Source of the DNA: Trogon surrucura
Taxonomy: Eukaryota; Chordata; Aves; Trogoniformes; Trogonidae
Reading direction: 5' to 3'
Length of the DNA stretch: 64,000 bases
Assembly (NCBI GenBank): GCA_020746105.1
Contig: CM036629.1
Span: forward strand, 9,130,001-9,194,000
Numbering within the stretch: the first letter of the stretch is position 1; each line of letters begins with the position of its first letter. Below the pieces are notes generated by a model that did not search any database, was not told the origin of the DNA, and worked only from the letters and a program-made list of their open reading frames with translations. Made by a program: the position numbers and the translations under genes. Below are positions 12,801-26,140 of this stretch, one piece after another.

Positions 12801-15800
12801 GTGGCAAGTTCAGGAAAACTGGTGAGCACAGCTGATCCCTCACCTGCCCACCCCTGTGCCCCGTGGAGAGCAACGCCGCACTGGGCACAGTGCTGCCGCT
12901 CGCCCCTGCGCCAGCTTCTGCTGCTTCTCTGCAGGAGCACGTTTGTGTGACCATGTCTCATAAATGAACTGCTGCCTTTCGATTCCCTCTTCGCTTCCAT
13001 GACCAAGAGTAGCTTGCTTGTCTTTGGTGCATGCCAGCTTCCAAGTGGCTTCTCAATTTTTAATGCAGAGGGTCATTCATGAAAAACTGAGCAAAGAATA
13101 TAATTAATTCATATTATCACATTGACATACTTTGGCTTCCGAGGACTTTGTACTCGTTCTTCACTTAAATTGCCTGTACAGTTGCAACAGATCTGGCCTT
13201 CCTCCTCCCTTGTTAACTGACTGTTTATCTCGCGGTATCACCTGCAAGTGCCCAAACCAGATTTATCTCTGGTTTATTTAAAATAAAATATTCCAAAATA
13301 TTTGTTTAAAATACTGACTTTTGTCTGTATATAGTGTATGGTATGAATAATTTGTTGGAGTTCAGATACAGTGTTTCAGTTCTTATCAGAAATGTATGAT
13401 ATGAATTTGAAAGTATGCCCTCTCGCTTGCTTTCTCATGTATAGTGCATAATGAATTTCCAGCTTGGCAGAAAGGAGAGGATCAGAGTGGAAGGCAGAGT
13501 ATACCATGAGGATTTACCATGATACTGTTGAAAACAATATGACAACTCTGGATAATTTCTTGGTTACTGAAGTAACAGTCTCGTCTGGGAAAGGACCCTA
13601 TAAAATAAAGAAGTTGTGTTCTTCAGCTAAAGAATAGCTGTCAGTAATTAGTTAAGTTAATGTCATAGGTGCCTGTTTCTAGTTTCCTTGTTTGTTACAA
13701 ACTATCCAACATTTTTCAGCATCATCCAACATTAATGTTAGCATACATCAAACTATTTTTTTGTATATAAATTGGGGATTACTTTGGATATTAATGAATG
13801 TATATAATGAGTTGAAAGGCATGGTAAAGCTCGTGAGATCTATTTGTAGTATGTGCAGTAAACATTGGTGTTCCAGCAGTGTAGGTGGACCAAATCAGTG
13901 ATCTTCTCAGAACACTCAAAGCAAAAATAGTAATTTTCTTTGGGACCTTAGATCTAAAGTCCAACACATGAACTCATTCTAGCGTGGTGGTTCTTAATAT
14001 ATTAAGTTTTGGAGGTGATACTCCTCTGTGGGATCGTGCACATGTGTATATGTTCGTATAGATCCTGTTATTTATTTATTGATATTGACAGTAATGAAAG
14101 ATGTTTTTCACTTGTGTGGCAGAACAGAACTAATGCAAATTCCGTAATCATCCCTGAAGTATAGAGGAAGTAACTCAAAGAGAAACCACTCGGCTTGGCT
14201 ATTGCTGTGACTCACCAAATAGTGACAAAATAAGAAATGCATATGTTGAACTTCCTATTCTATGTGGAGTATGTGATAACTCAGTATTTTCTCGCTTTGG
14301 TGAACACAGGGCCCGTATGTGCATTTGGCTTCTAGTAGAGTCAGATAAATCACCTTTGCCAGCCCTTGAAAAACTTCTGGGCTAGCAAGACTTCCTGCTG
14401 TTTGTAGAACAAGGTTAGTAGGTTAGTCCAGAGCTGGCATAAAAAGGTATGAAGCACTTGTAATGAGCTAAATATCTAAATTTGTTAAGTGCTAAATATT
14501 GAGCATAATTTTCTACTTCTGATTTTGAAACCAGTGTGATGAATGTTCTTATTAAACGTAGTCGCAACAAATGCATACGTTACAAAGTTTCATGGTAGGA
14601 AAATTGAATTATATATAGTACATTTAAAAGGCATTATAGGCCTGAACCACAGAATATATCACAGTTAGTGGAAGCGAAGCTTGCTGCTGTTCTGTTGCTC
14701 TTCCAGAAAGGAGCATTGTACTGTAATATCGGTAATAATATCAAAAGAGGCAAACAAAAAAAGCCCAACAAAATTACAGTTTTAGCAGCTGTTACTTTAG
14801 TAGCTTGAGTTCTTAAAGATTTTTTTTCTCACTCAGTTTAGGAATGATATACTGTAATCTGCATCACTGTGAGATTTTAGTTTTCTGTTAACTAGTTCTT
14901 GCCATAGAATAATTCCTAATGTAGATGGTTGTAGGTGAATGAATTGGTGTGCAAACAGAATTAATGTGTTTGGGGGCAGGTTTTGGTTTTATGTGGTGGA
15001 GTTTTTTTTCTGGTTTTTTTGGTTGGTTGGTCGGGTTCTGTGTGTCTTTTAAGGTTTGGAGTATTTCTAGCTATCTAATCTCATCTGAACACATGAGGGG
15101 CTGAATATTACATATTTACATTTTGGATACCCGCGTCAATTTTTGTGTTAGCATGGCAATTTTATATTTGCTAATGTGCAGAAGCTTTCTTCACTTCTAA
15201 AAGGTTTTATTTTCATTAAGCTACGAATGCAGAATGTCTGTCAGGTTTTTTTGCGTTAGCTCGGCTGGTTTATCTTAAGCATACTCGGTAGACTTGCCTC
15301 AGTTTTTCTCAAGCTATTGTTCTTTTTTACACCGCGTTTGCACACTGCAGTGCATCTAGGGAATTTCAGCAGTCGGAATATACATGAAAAGAGACCCGCT
15401 CTACTTTCATAAGGTCCCTGGATGAATTGGACGAAACCTCAAGGCCCCATGGTGGAGCCAGAGCCACATTCATATTCCTTGCCATCACCACACATATGAT
15501 AGCATGAAGCCCAGACCAATCGAAAACTTGACAGTAAGCCTTTTGATTTTGCGGGGAAGCCTTCATCAAGCTGAGAGAGGGAAGGGAATGTAGCCCAAAC
15601 TGGACTTCATACTGTGGCAAGTTTGAAATCCCAGCCCAACCACAGAGCTGCTTGATTGGAATAGTTGGAAACTGTGTCCAGGAATTCGGCAGCGAGAACT
15701 TGGCTTTCAGCAGCTCCTGCCTTTTTAAAGGAAAATTCACCATATGGGTCACTTAGGAGCCTTACTTATTCTGTCGTAATTTTAAATACGCACATTCTTG

Positions 15801-16739
15801 TAAAGTATAGCTGCCACGCATACTGTATAGTGTTTGCTGCTGTACGTTTCTAATTCACAGCCGCTTTGTTTCTTCGCCTTATGGTGGAATGCTCTTGGCT
15901 AAAGCTGCCATGCTTCGACATTGCATTCTAGGCTGCTTAATTATTTTGTCCTTAGTCTCCTTAAGAAACAAAAGAAACCCTCCTTTACACTGCATGTGTT
16001 AGTATTAGCTGCTTCTTTAAACATTGTATTGTAGGTATGTTATGAAACTGATTTCTACTTGTTTGTGTGGGAATTCTGGTGGTTTGTCAAAACTACCATT
16101 GAATTCGCTAATGACACGTCGTCGAGTTATGCCATTGATTGACTATTATTCTTGTTCATCCTTTTCTGGCTCGCATGCCTGGGCGCTGGCACACACCGAT
16201 AGCTGCAGTGCGTTACTGCTGATGGTGCCTCTGGGTCTGCAGGTGGAGGAGCTGAGAATTTCCTCCTGGGGGAGATGACAGAGCTTCTCCTGCAGTTCCC
16301 CCTTGGAATACTTAATTTTAAAACTTCGAAAATTCTGCGGGTTTGGTGCCTAGAACTACATTTTATTCTTTGTTACCCCTGGAATTATGATCCAATTATC
16401 CTCCAATCCAGCTCTCAGTCAGACAAACTCTTGTTGACTTCCATGAGAGTTTGTCTAATTAAAAGATGAGTTGGGAGTGCAGACGAGATAAATACCAGAA
16501 GCATGTAGAAAGTGGCAAACTGATAGATTTGTGCTTTGTGTCAGAAGGTCATCCCTATAACACACTTTTCCTGATTGCGATGGGAGACTTTTTTCCATGG
16601 AGTGGTGCATAGTCCCCCCTTCAGTGCAGTGGTGCCTTTTATAGACTGCGATTCCTTGTGGCTGAAGCACAGTGCAAAACATTTAATGTTGTCTCATGAC
16701 AAGTAGATGGGAGTGCTGCTGCTTGAATTTTTTTTCATA

Positions 16740-16758
16740 TTTTTTTTTTTTTTTTTTT
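16740..16758 (+). repeat. T19 homopolymer
   Basis: A run of T is followed by AGCTGCAG, creating a tract that looks like a 3' splice site but leads into no credible exon. Confidence 0.85.
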
Positions 16759-18251
16759 AGCTGCAGCACAACTTCTGGTGGGGGGCCTCCCCCCAACAAA
16801 AAGGTAGGGAATGGTTGGTGGGATGCTTGGGACATAGTAGGAGCCTGGCCCTGAGCACTGGAGGGGTTTATCTGCAAGCCTTCCTCTCCTTCGGCACACG
16901 CAGGAGCGCAGCTGGAAGGAGGTGCCGGGGTTTGCCGTGCCCGCTGCTCACACGCTCTCCGAGGACTGTGTTGGCCGTGAAGCAGAGCGGAGGCTTGGTG
17001 CAGATCCATCCCCGTGGCGTGTTAAGGCTCTGTTGGATCGGCTGTTCAGCAACGTTTCCTCAGCCAACATTTTGGGTTTGGTTGGTTAGATTATTTCTTA
17101 GTACAACACTCTATAAGAGCATTTACTTTAGCTAATAAGTTTTAGGGTGAGCTTGGAAGGTTTGGATGAATCAATTTTAAGCACAAAAAAACAGTAGAAA
17201 ATTATTAGCTTGTGAAGCTTAATGTTAAGGAGGACTGTAAACCAGAACTTTTAAGATTGAACTGTTAAGCATTCAAATATCTTTATAGTTTGCAGAACCA
17301 AGAAACATCAAATTTGAGACTATAACATTGAACCAGTCTACATCTTGACCCCATAACTGTATTAAATGTGAATATGCAAAAATTGCATGTTATAAAACCA
17401 TATACAGGGTGACGCCTTTGTTAGGTTGTATCTAAATAGCTACAAAGTGTAAACATCTCTATATATCCAAACTGTAGGTGACTTTCTGAAGGTCTATAGA
17501 GAGAAAAGCTCTGGGTGAGTCTCACCAAGAGCTCTTTGCGTTGGATCCCAGCGGGTGCTGGGTGCCCAAAGCCGTCGCCACGTCCCTGGGAGAGCAGGGT
17601 GCTCTCAGCTCTAGAGAGGGTGGCTCTGGAGCCCTTTCCTTTTCTGTCCCTCAGCACTGCAGGGTAGCTGGTGCCAAGAGCTCCAGTCAGTCTCACTGCA
17701 GTGCAGCCAATCGCTTCAAAGAAATTTTTGTGAAACTGGAGTATCCCACATTATCAAGAGTTAATAATTATAACAAATATAAGCTTTGCGATTAAATAAT
17801 GTGCAGCTAGAATAATTAATCACATCTTGCACTGAGCAATGCTTAAGACTTCTAAAGCAGCAATAGGTGGAGAATTTAACATTTAAAGATCCCTTGAAAT
17901 GCCAGGGAATGAATATAAATGACTGGGTGCACTATAGCATCTTGATATGGTGATGCCAGCCAATGAAGGTTCAGGATTCAATCCTGCTATTTTATAATAG
18001 GCTAGTAAATATTTTATCTTGTGTCGTGTTCCTTTTACATTACATTTTAGGCCAAGCCCATCACTCCCTTAGCCAAGCAAAAGTTTAAATTAATTTAATT
18101 TGTTAAAGGGCTGATACTGTCTGTTTACCTCACTGCCCGGGCACATGAGAGGAGAGGGGCGCTTTTCTCTCTGTGCTTTTTTTCTATTTCCTCAACCTGT
18201 TCTTCGTTTTAGGATTTAAGCCTTTATTTTTTAGGAGCCTTGTCTCACTGG

Positions 18252-18270
18252 AAAAAAAAAAAAAAAAAAA
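18252..18270 (+). repeat. A19 homopolymer
   Basis: A simple A run is followed by GAAAGATAA. No upstream retrocopy was recognised. Confidence 0.85.
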
Positions 18271-21200
18271 GAAAGATAATCAAAATATAGTGCCATTTTG
18301 TTTGCTTTGATGAAGGCGCAGACCTGGGGAATCAGTGCTGTGCATAAGCTGCCTGACCCTGCAGTTTCTCTTACCAGGGGCTCATTTGTATGCAGAGGGG
18401 ATTAGTCAGAATTTACTGTAGCTTCGCCCTGGGGAGCTGTGAACTCCCTAGGAATATGCTCTGACGAAAGCGTGCAGTTGGTAAGATTAGAACAAACCCT
18501 TCTGCTACAGAAAGTGCCTTGGTCACTCACTAGGCCTCCAACATTGAAATCATTTTCATTTATAACCTTTTTGATCATTCAACCTCAAAGAAGCCTTGGC
18601 TTTTATGACAGCTTGCACCGAAATTGCCCAATTATTTGGGGGGGGCAGGGAGGAAAGGAGTGAGAGAGAATCTGAAAACAGTCAGATGTGAGAGACAGGG
18701 CACTTGATCTGTGCTCATGGCTTTTTCTTCCCTTCTCCTACCAATATTTTTACAGCTGTTGACATATATTGAGTTACATGTGGCTGTGCCATATCCCCGT
18801 GGTATAGTTTCAAAGATCTGTTCACCATAAAGTGTGCTGTTCTCAAGTAAATGACTCTGACTTCAAGAAAGCACAGTAGTTTAAATGTTACTATAAATAC
18901 AGGAGCTAAGACATTTTAATTATAATTTTTGAGTTATACGGTGCTCTGTACGTACACTAGGCATTTACAAAAGGCTGGGGATGTGCTCAGGTTACTGTGC
19001 TCTCTTGTGGATAAGGCAGTAACTGCAAGCAGCTCCTCTTGCCGATCCCCTTTATTTACATGTATTTCCACAGTGTTTATCGACAATGAGCATCTTCAGT
19101 TTGGGAGTTCGACTGTGAGAGCTAAAGAAGAGAGGAAAAAAAGCAATTCGGCAAAAGATAGATTCAAACTCAGATTCAAGCGAATTTTTTGCTTCGGGAT
19201 GTCCTAGAAATGTTACTTTTGTCAGAGTACGTTATAACTTTAGTTAGGAAATATTAGCCCATCTATTGTCCTTTCAGTGCCCTTCCAGCTCGCATCTGGT
19301 AACTAGGGCAGATTGAGAATTCACTACTAACAGATCTGTCAAATTTTTGAGAAAAATCCCAGGGTGTGAGTTCATTGCTGATTAATTTTTTCATCAGTGT
19401 AGCGATGTTGGCTTTAGTGAGGTTATTCTTAATTTGCTCTGATGAAAGGAGGAAGGAAATCATTCTCAAAGTGGGTGCTGCCGTCTTGGGAATAAATAGG
19501 TAGAGGATGTGGGGGAAGCGCAGATGAGCAGCAGTATGTGCCAGGAGGTTAATTTTTAGCTGTCAGTGGGTTGATGGTGATGTTGTTCGCTTTTAAATGG
19601 AAAACAAAACATGCATAAAAAGCTTTTACAGGGTTTTGTCTCATACATGAGTACCAGTTATGCATGGTAAAGGCTTCCACCCTGGATACGGAGATCTGAT
19701 CCTTTTACATTTGGGCTGATACATACAGCAGAACGGTGACTATAAGCTTAAAACGATTTTGTAGTACGGCAACATCGTCCTTTGGAGAGCTCTGCAACTG
19801 AGATCTAACAAATCAAGTATCAATAGGGCTTCCTAAATGAATTTGTCTTCCTGCAGTACCTGTGACAGAGCCATTGTAATGGAGATTTCAGCTCTCTCTG
19901 CTGTGACTACTGCAGTAAAAGCAGCTCCTCTCAGTGCCTTCAGGGCCTGAACCAAGGTTCAGTAGAATCAGTAAAAAAATCTTTTGATGACTGAAACCAA
20001 TTTTGGATCAAGCCTTTACTGCAGGCTTGGATGCCCATCATTGCTGATGGCATGTTTTTGGTCATGCAGTCTACTAATCTACATAAATTAATAAATAATA
20101 TGCATAATAAACAGCACACGTACAGTAAAATGCATCTTATGGTTGCCCTGAAAGACTGATGTGGTTTCTAGCAGTATTCCTCAAGTATTCCCCAGGGCCT
20201 CCACAAGAAATGCTGCTGAAGTCTGAGGGCTTTGGGCACTGTGGAAGTACTTGGTGCCATGGCCAGCAGATCCTCCTTGGCCATTAGCTGGTGCCCCAGT
20301 GTCACTCAGCCGAGGAACGCTATGTACTTCCTTAAAGAACAGTTGCTGTGGGCTACCATCAGAGCTAGGTCCTCTGGCCTTTCTCCTCCAAAATCATGAC
20401 AGATACTTTTTAAGGTGTTTTTGAGTAGCAGTGGGAAAGTATGCGGGCTGAAGAAATTGTAGGAAGGTGCTGCAAACATTTGGCCAACACTTAATGTCTT
20501 TTACTGGACTTGGACTCAAATCATTGTGTGCTTCCTTTGCTTATGACTTCACCTCTTTTGTGAATCAAACCCAGCTTTTCTGCTGTGCAAATTGTACAGG
20601 ACAGTGAAGTCCAGAGAAAGATTTCTTTCTCTCTCTGAGCATTGTCACCAATTCTTGCTTAAGAGAGCAAGACCAGTCATCTCAAGCACTTTGCAGGTTG
20701 TTTTTTCTTTCAAAAACTTCTTTCAAAGTTGGAGCGTAGGCGAATGATCTGAATGATGAAGGTAACTATAAGCCTCATACTGATGTACCTGGTCCCTGGG
20801 CAACACTTCGGATGGCAAAAGCTGCCTGTTTGTGTTCGCTTACCAATGTTTCTGTACATGATACCTTCTATTATCCGTGCTAGCTAAGCAGGCTTCTTCC
20901 TGAGAGGGGGATTAGGATGCTTTGATAACACTGTATTAATGCATAGTTAGCCATATACATATGAAGTGTTTAATTAATTTTGTGGATATTTTTGGTTATG
21001 TAAATGAAACCCAAGCAGTAGTAAGTCCTGTTGCTAGAGGTAGCTAGCGGGCCAGCTACCTTGCAAGCAGATGTCTGGCTGTGAATTCATCAAAGGATTG
21101 TGCGTATGATTCTTAGCGTTTCTTCTCATTATCACATTTATCAGGGAGCACAGATGAGCCGTTTTTTTCCCTACATCCTCTTGGATGGTTGCTTTCAAAG

Positions 21201-24200
21201 GAGGAGACTGGAAACAGGCAGTGTCGAGGATGCAGCATCTTCCTTACCCGTGCCATCTCCGGGGACGCGCTGGCTCGGGCAGGCTGGGGCTGGCCCCGGG
21301 GCTCCAGCAGAGAAGGGCAGGACTATCTCAGGCACTCCTGGGGCAGCTGAGCAAGACAGGCTCCCTCCTGCAGCCTGAAAAGCTGGGGCATGTTCACTTC
21401 CTTCTCTGTCTTTTAAATGACTTGTATTTGTCTGGTCTGCTTAAGATAAAATTTAAGATTTATATTCAAAGATGCTGACTGACATGTTTCCTTTATGAAT
21501 TCTTGTGGATTACTATTGATTTTTGACTGTGGTTTTCAAAATCCTACTTCTAGGACTCTGGAGATTTCCCTGCTGCAATAATAATGTATTGTCATTCTTA
21601 ATATCTCAGATCCTTGACACAATATTCATATTAAAACCACAAAAAAAGCTACATTAGAGTAACACCGAGGGTCTGACTGGAACCCACCAAGGCAGGGGAA
21701 ATCAAAGTCAAGGCTGAAAATTAGGGCTGACACTGTGAAACGTATCCCATTGTACTTAAGTGCTGGAGTTCATCTGTGATTGCAAGATCACTTGCGTTTG
21801 AGATGTATTCCTCTGTACAGCAGGAATGAGTTATGACGTGTTGTAAATGTCAGGATTAACTATGGTAGTTGAGAGTGCCGATTTTTGTGGAGAGCTACAC
21901 AAACCAGCATTATGGAAGTCACTTTAACGTATTTTATGAACTTTTGTTCTCTTTCACGCGTACTGCTATTAAAAATTCATTCTGCATTTCTGCTGCTTGC
22001 ATAATAATTCTGGATCAAATCATTCAGGTCAATTAGGACAGAATGAAAATGTCAGAGCATTATCTGTGTGAGCTTGTAGGCATTTTTCCTTTAACTATGT
22101 CGCCCCAAAAACGTTATGTGGACATGCATAGTCCTTTGCATGAGTGTGCTAGATGGTTTGATTTATTCACCTGAATGATGTAAATGTGTTGTCTAAATGC
22201 TTGTAGCACCAGTGAGATGTGGGAAGGCCTTCCATGTGACAGTGTCTTTTGACCTTTCTCATACTGCCTCCTTGGGAATTAAATTTTTCCAGCCAAACAA
22301 TTTTCTTGCTAAGTTTGAGAGCTTACTTGCATTGGTTTCTCACTGTGCAATGCAGACCCTGTGGAGCATTAGGAGTGGGAGTGGAGAAATAAGAGGGAGG
22401 TTCCCCGTGGCTGAGGAGAGGCCGGGAGGGTGTTTCAGGCTGATGGACACCTCCAAGGGACATGGGCTGCTCGTTTGCATGGGGTGCACACACTTCTCCA
22501 CTGCTGGCACCCACATTGGCACCAGGAGGGAAACAGAAGTGGTCTGGCAAAATTAAACATATCAGCTAAAGATATAGGGTTTGGAGCAAGGTGTTTTAAC
22601 CATATTTTTGTTAATGGTTTTAGAAATGGCTGTTTATTCCCCTTTCCACCTGCTTCTCTCCTGTTATTAATGCTCACGTGGGAGTCCATCTGATGTTAAC
22701 CTCTTAGTTTATCGAGGCAATGGTAAAGGGTTTCTTTATAAATGAGAGTTACGGGTCATTTGCATACATCTAGGATTTCTGGTTTTTGTCTGCTATGTTT
22801 AGCAGTGAACAGATAGGGACAGAAAGCAGATTCATGGATTCCTACCAGAGTGCAGCATTCAGAACTTGGTTTGCTAAAGCATCTGAGGAACTCCACACAC
22901 ATGGATATACACGGTTTGTGCAACATGACTTATTAGTCAGCAGTCTCGATGATGACCAAAGGACATGTGAAGGCATATTATTTTGATGTAGATTCTCACC
23001 AGCTTTACTTGTTATCTGCCTGTGAAGACACCACTGGACTAAACTGAGGTTTGCTGTGGGTAAGTGGGACTCCATCAAACACCAGCACTGTGCTATGCTG
23101 CGCAGAAGCTCTCACTAAATTTGGATATTCAGCAGCACTTGTGTGTTCAACAGCATTCGTGTATGTTGTTTACTGTTACAGACATTCTGGTGTTGGAAAG
23201 CGCAGCACTACCCCTTCTGCTTTCAAAGATGTGGCAATTTCTGGATGAAATTATTTTTGTAAAGGTCAGGTGACGTTACAGGTTTACCTAAAAAGCTTAT
23301 TTTCCTCTGGAGAGATGGCTAATGTCTTTCCCTGATCACGTGGCTGGCACTTTGCATTGGTTAACATGATTTGAAGAGCAAATACTGGTAACTTGCTATT
23401 CATCATGCAGTGATTGGTTGTTTAACCTACTGCAAATTGCAGTTTTATCGTATCCACCAACATCTCCGAAGTGTAGTGTGTTTGGAAAGGATGTGCAGTT
23501 ATTGTTTGCATGCGCTATGAGGGTGAGGTATTTCATCTGAAAATACTAAGTCAACGTTAAACAACACTGGATCACAAAACTCTTAAATAGAGAAAATCAT
23601 TAAAGGAGGCTTTAAAAACACATACCTGCCCTAACACTATCACAGCTGATCAGTTTAAAGTAAATTCAGTATTTGCAAGAAAAAAATTGGATTTGTTCCT
23701 TTGAAATTATGTATGTCTAAGTTAATCTTTCAAGTGAGTTATAAATCCCTGTAAATGAGGTTAGCATTGGAATGAATTATAGTTACAAAAATTGGAGTGA
23801 AGATAAATCATGTTTCCTTGGTGAAAATCTAATAATAGCTGTTGGGTCCATACAATGCTGCTCAGACATAGATCCCCTGTGCTGTGACCGTGATGCGCTC
23901 CGAGGAGCTCACGCCGCCTGCCCGTGAGACCAGGGTCTTCAAGGCTCAATACTGGGCGCTCCCATTAATTTAAGGGTTTTATTAAAAATACCACACTTGA
24001 CCTGGTGCAAGCAGATGCACACCTGAAACGAGGAAACAAAAGGACTGGACTGCTATATTTTGTAAGAAGCAACATGGGATTTTTTAGTTTAAGGGTGATG
24101 GTAATCCTGAGTCTACTTATGCATCACAAGGCCACCTGGCACTTCGTTAACCTGTGTCAGAACAAGCGTTTTTGGGGCAAAGGGGTGGGGGGTGAATTGG

Positions 24201-24950
24201 CAGTACAAAGGCTCTGCATAACAGTGCAGGCGAGGTGGAGCGGCGCGGCTCTGGCGAGGTGTGCTGACCTCCCTGACCTGGTACCCTGCACAGGAATTAA
24301 CTTCGTTGTTTTACAGAGTCAGACCTTTAAAAAAAAAAAAAAATCCTTTGAGGCCCTCCCCATCCTTATCTAGGAGGGATGTTGGGGAGACGTTGGTAAC
24401 AAGGATCTTGGAGAATTGTTAGTATTAAACTGCTGTCAAATTACCAAAGTGTAACGATGTACAGGACGGGCACTTTCAGCCACTGTCTCTTCAGTGTGTG
24501 GAAGAATGTCAAAGGGAATATTTTGTGACAGTTCCTTGTGACCCAGATTCCACTGAAGTCTCTTATAAAATAATCTTTCAGTGAACACTACTCGCACGTC
24601 CTAAGGACACCTCATCCCCATGAACCCAAAGGCAGGAGTGAAGCTGCTGTGCACTGCGAGATCTGTGACTTTCTATCTGAGAATTTCGGTCTTGTTTGAT
24701 AGTTCAGCCTTTGTGCCCTGCAGATCCATTTTAAATTGTCTGAAGCAGGAATAAATCTATTACAATGACCACCATTTTTATTTTCTTTTAATAATACAAG
24801 ATGGGTCTGTGAAGAGGTGTTAAAAAGTAGAAATGAAAGGCATAAGTTGTAAGGATAACCTGTTCATTGGACAAACCTGCAATGCAGTAAATAATAACCC
24901 CAGAGGTGAAAGACAGCCTGTTCTAGAAAAAAAAAGGCAGTGGAAAAGAC

Positions 24951-25018
24951 TTTTTTCTTCTTCTTTTTTTTTTTCTTTCTCTTTTTTTTTTTTTTTTTTT
25001 GCCCCCCCCTGTGGGTTT
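24951..25018 (+). repeat. Long pyrimidine tract (T/C) ending in C run
   Basis: About 60 bases of T with scattered C, including an uninterrupted T run of about 19, end in G and a C7-8 run. This homopurine-homopyrimidine DNA could form a triplex, and on the minus strand it gives a lysine-rich spurious frame. Confidence 0.85.
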
Positions 25019-25142
25019 GGGGGAGAAAAGGTCCTTTATTCTTTAGTAACTTTTCTGATTTTAAATATGTGCTTGTCTGGTCATAAGGAGCAAGGTCATT
25101 CCTACTGCTCAGGGCCTGGGCTTTGTGCTGGCATTGGCGGAA

Positions 25143-25198
25143 CTTCTCTCCTCTCTCCTTTTCCTCCCTCCCTCTATCTCTCCTTTTCTTTTTCTCCT
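25143..25198 (+). repeat. CT-rich microsatellite-like tract
   Basis: The tract is built of TCTC, CCTCC and CTTTT units, almost wholly pyrimidine. It lies about 130 bases after the longer pyrimidine tract. Confidence 0.7.
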
Positions 25199-25975
25199 GA
25201 GGTGCAGATGGCCACATTTGCAGGTTAACTGGAACAGCTGGAGGCACATTATTAGCTTCCTGCTGCTAACTCATATTTGCTTAGATTTTTTTTTTTTTTA
25301 ACAGCAACATAATTTACAAGTAGTAGGCCAGTGACAAAGCTGGCATGTTCTAAATCCGCATCTGATTTATATAATGCTGTTACTTATCAGTGAATGAAGT
25401 CATAATTATTGCTTTGTACCATTAAATAGCATAAATATATAAACTGTTATACAAATTGCAGCAAATGTTTCCTCTAGGGAGCTCTAGACAAAATTTTAAT
25501 GTAGTGCATTTGTCTGTGGTGGCAGTTTCTATGGTATATAATAATGTTGATAAATTTTACTGTAGCAAGTGACATTTTATAACATTAATCCTGGTGGTAA
25601 AAATCTGATGAATACTACAGCTGTACTGGTGGGTACAAGAAGAATGAGAGCTTTTGACACCAAGTGAATTGATTTTAATAGTGCTTTAAGGCTCCAGAGC
25701 ACGAGGATGGTGCAGAGATGGCAGATCCTTCACTGGAAGGGAAGAGAAAGAACTCGGGTGGTCTCTGGACAGTGAGGCACTGGGGAGCTTGACTTGATGA
25801 TGGTGATAATTAATTCTTTTAAAAATCTTTATTGATTAATACATCCTTTGCTTTGAAAACCAGAAGGAAACCAAATGGTGCGATGAAAACACTTAAGGTC
25901 CTCACCGGTTATTTAAACACCGCGCATGTAAGTGGAGATGCTGTAATAATTAGAGATGCAGCACCTGGGCTTGAA

Positions 25976-26140
25976 TCTAGTTTCAGGCGCCAGACGTGCG
26001 GGTGAGCAGCCCGCTCGCACCGCGACTGCCTCTGCCGCCTGCCACCCAGGGTCCCCGCTGCCGCACAGCTGGGGACGAACCCAGGAGCCGGCGTGGCCCC
26101 GCACGAGCTGGGTGGGAAGGCGGCAGCAGAGAAAATGAAC
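25976..26140. other. CpG-rich patch in intron
   Basis: CpG is locally frequent (GCGCCAGACGTGCGGG, CCGCTCGCACCGCGACTG and similar) against a CpG-poor background. Short frames occur on both strands. It could be a small orphan CpG cluster or enhancer; no TATA box or exon was seen. Confidence 0.4.

Larger units (their letters stand above)
6739..16000. other. Intronic block without gene
   Basis: This is AT-rich non-coding sequence with a T30 tract at 9147, a short GT/CA stretch near 10171, an AT-rich block near 9715 that looks like a conserved element, and a GC-rich patch around 11220-11350. One 128-residue minus-strand frame (15366-15752) has no recognised homologue. No exon is supported. Confidence 0.6.

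Noticed and set aside
15366-15752. 128-residue minus-strand frame in AT-rich intron
   Set aside because: It is the least compositional of the long frames, but I recognise no domain or homologue and see no promoter or splice context. A BLASTP hit would reopen it.
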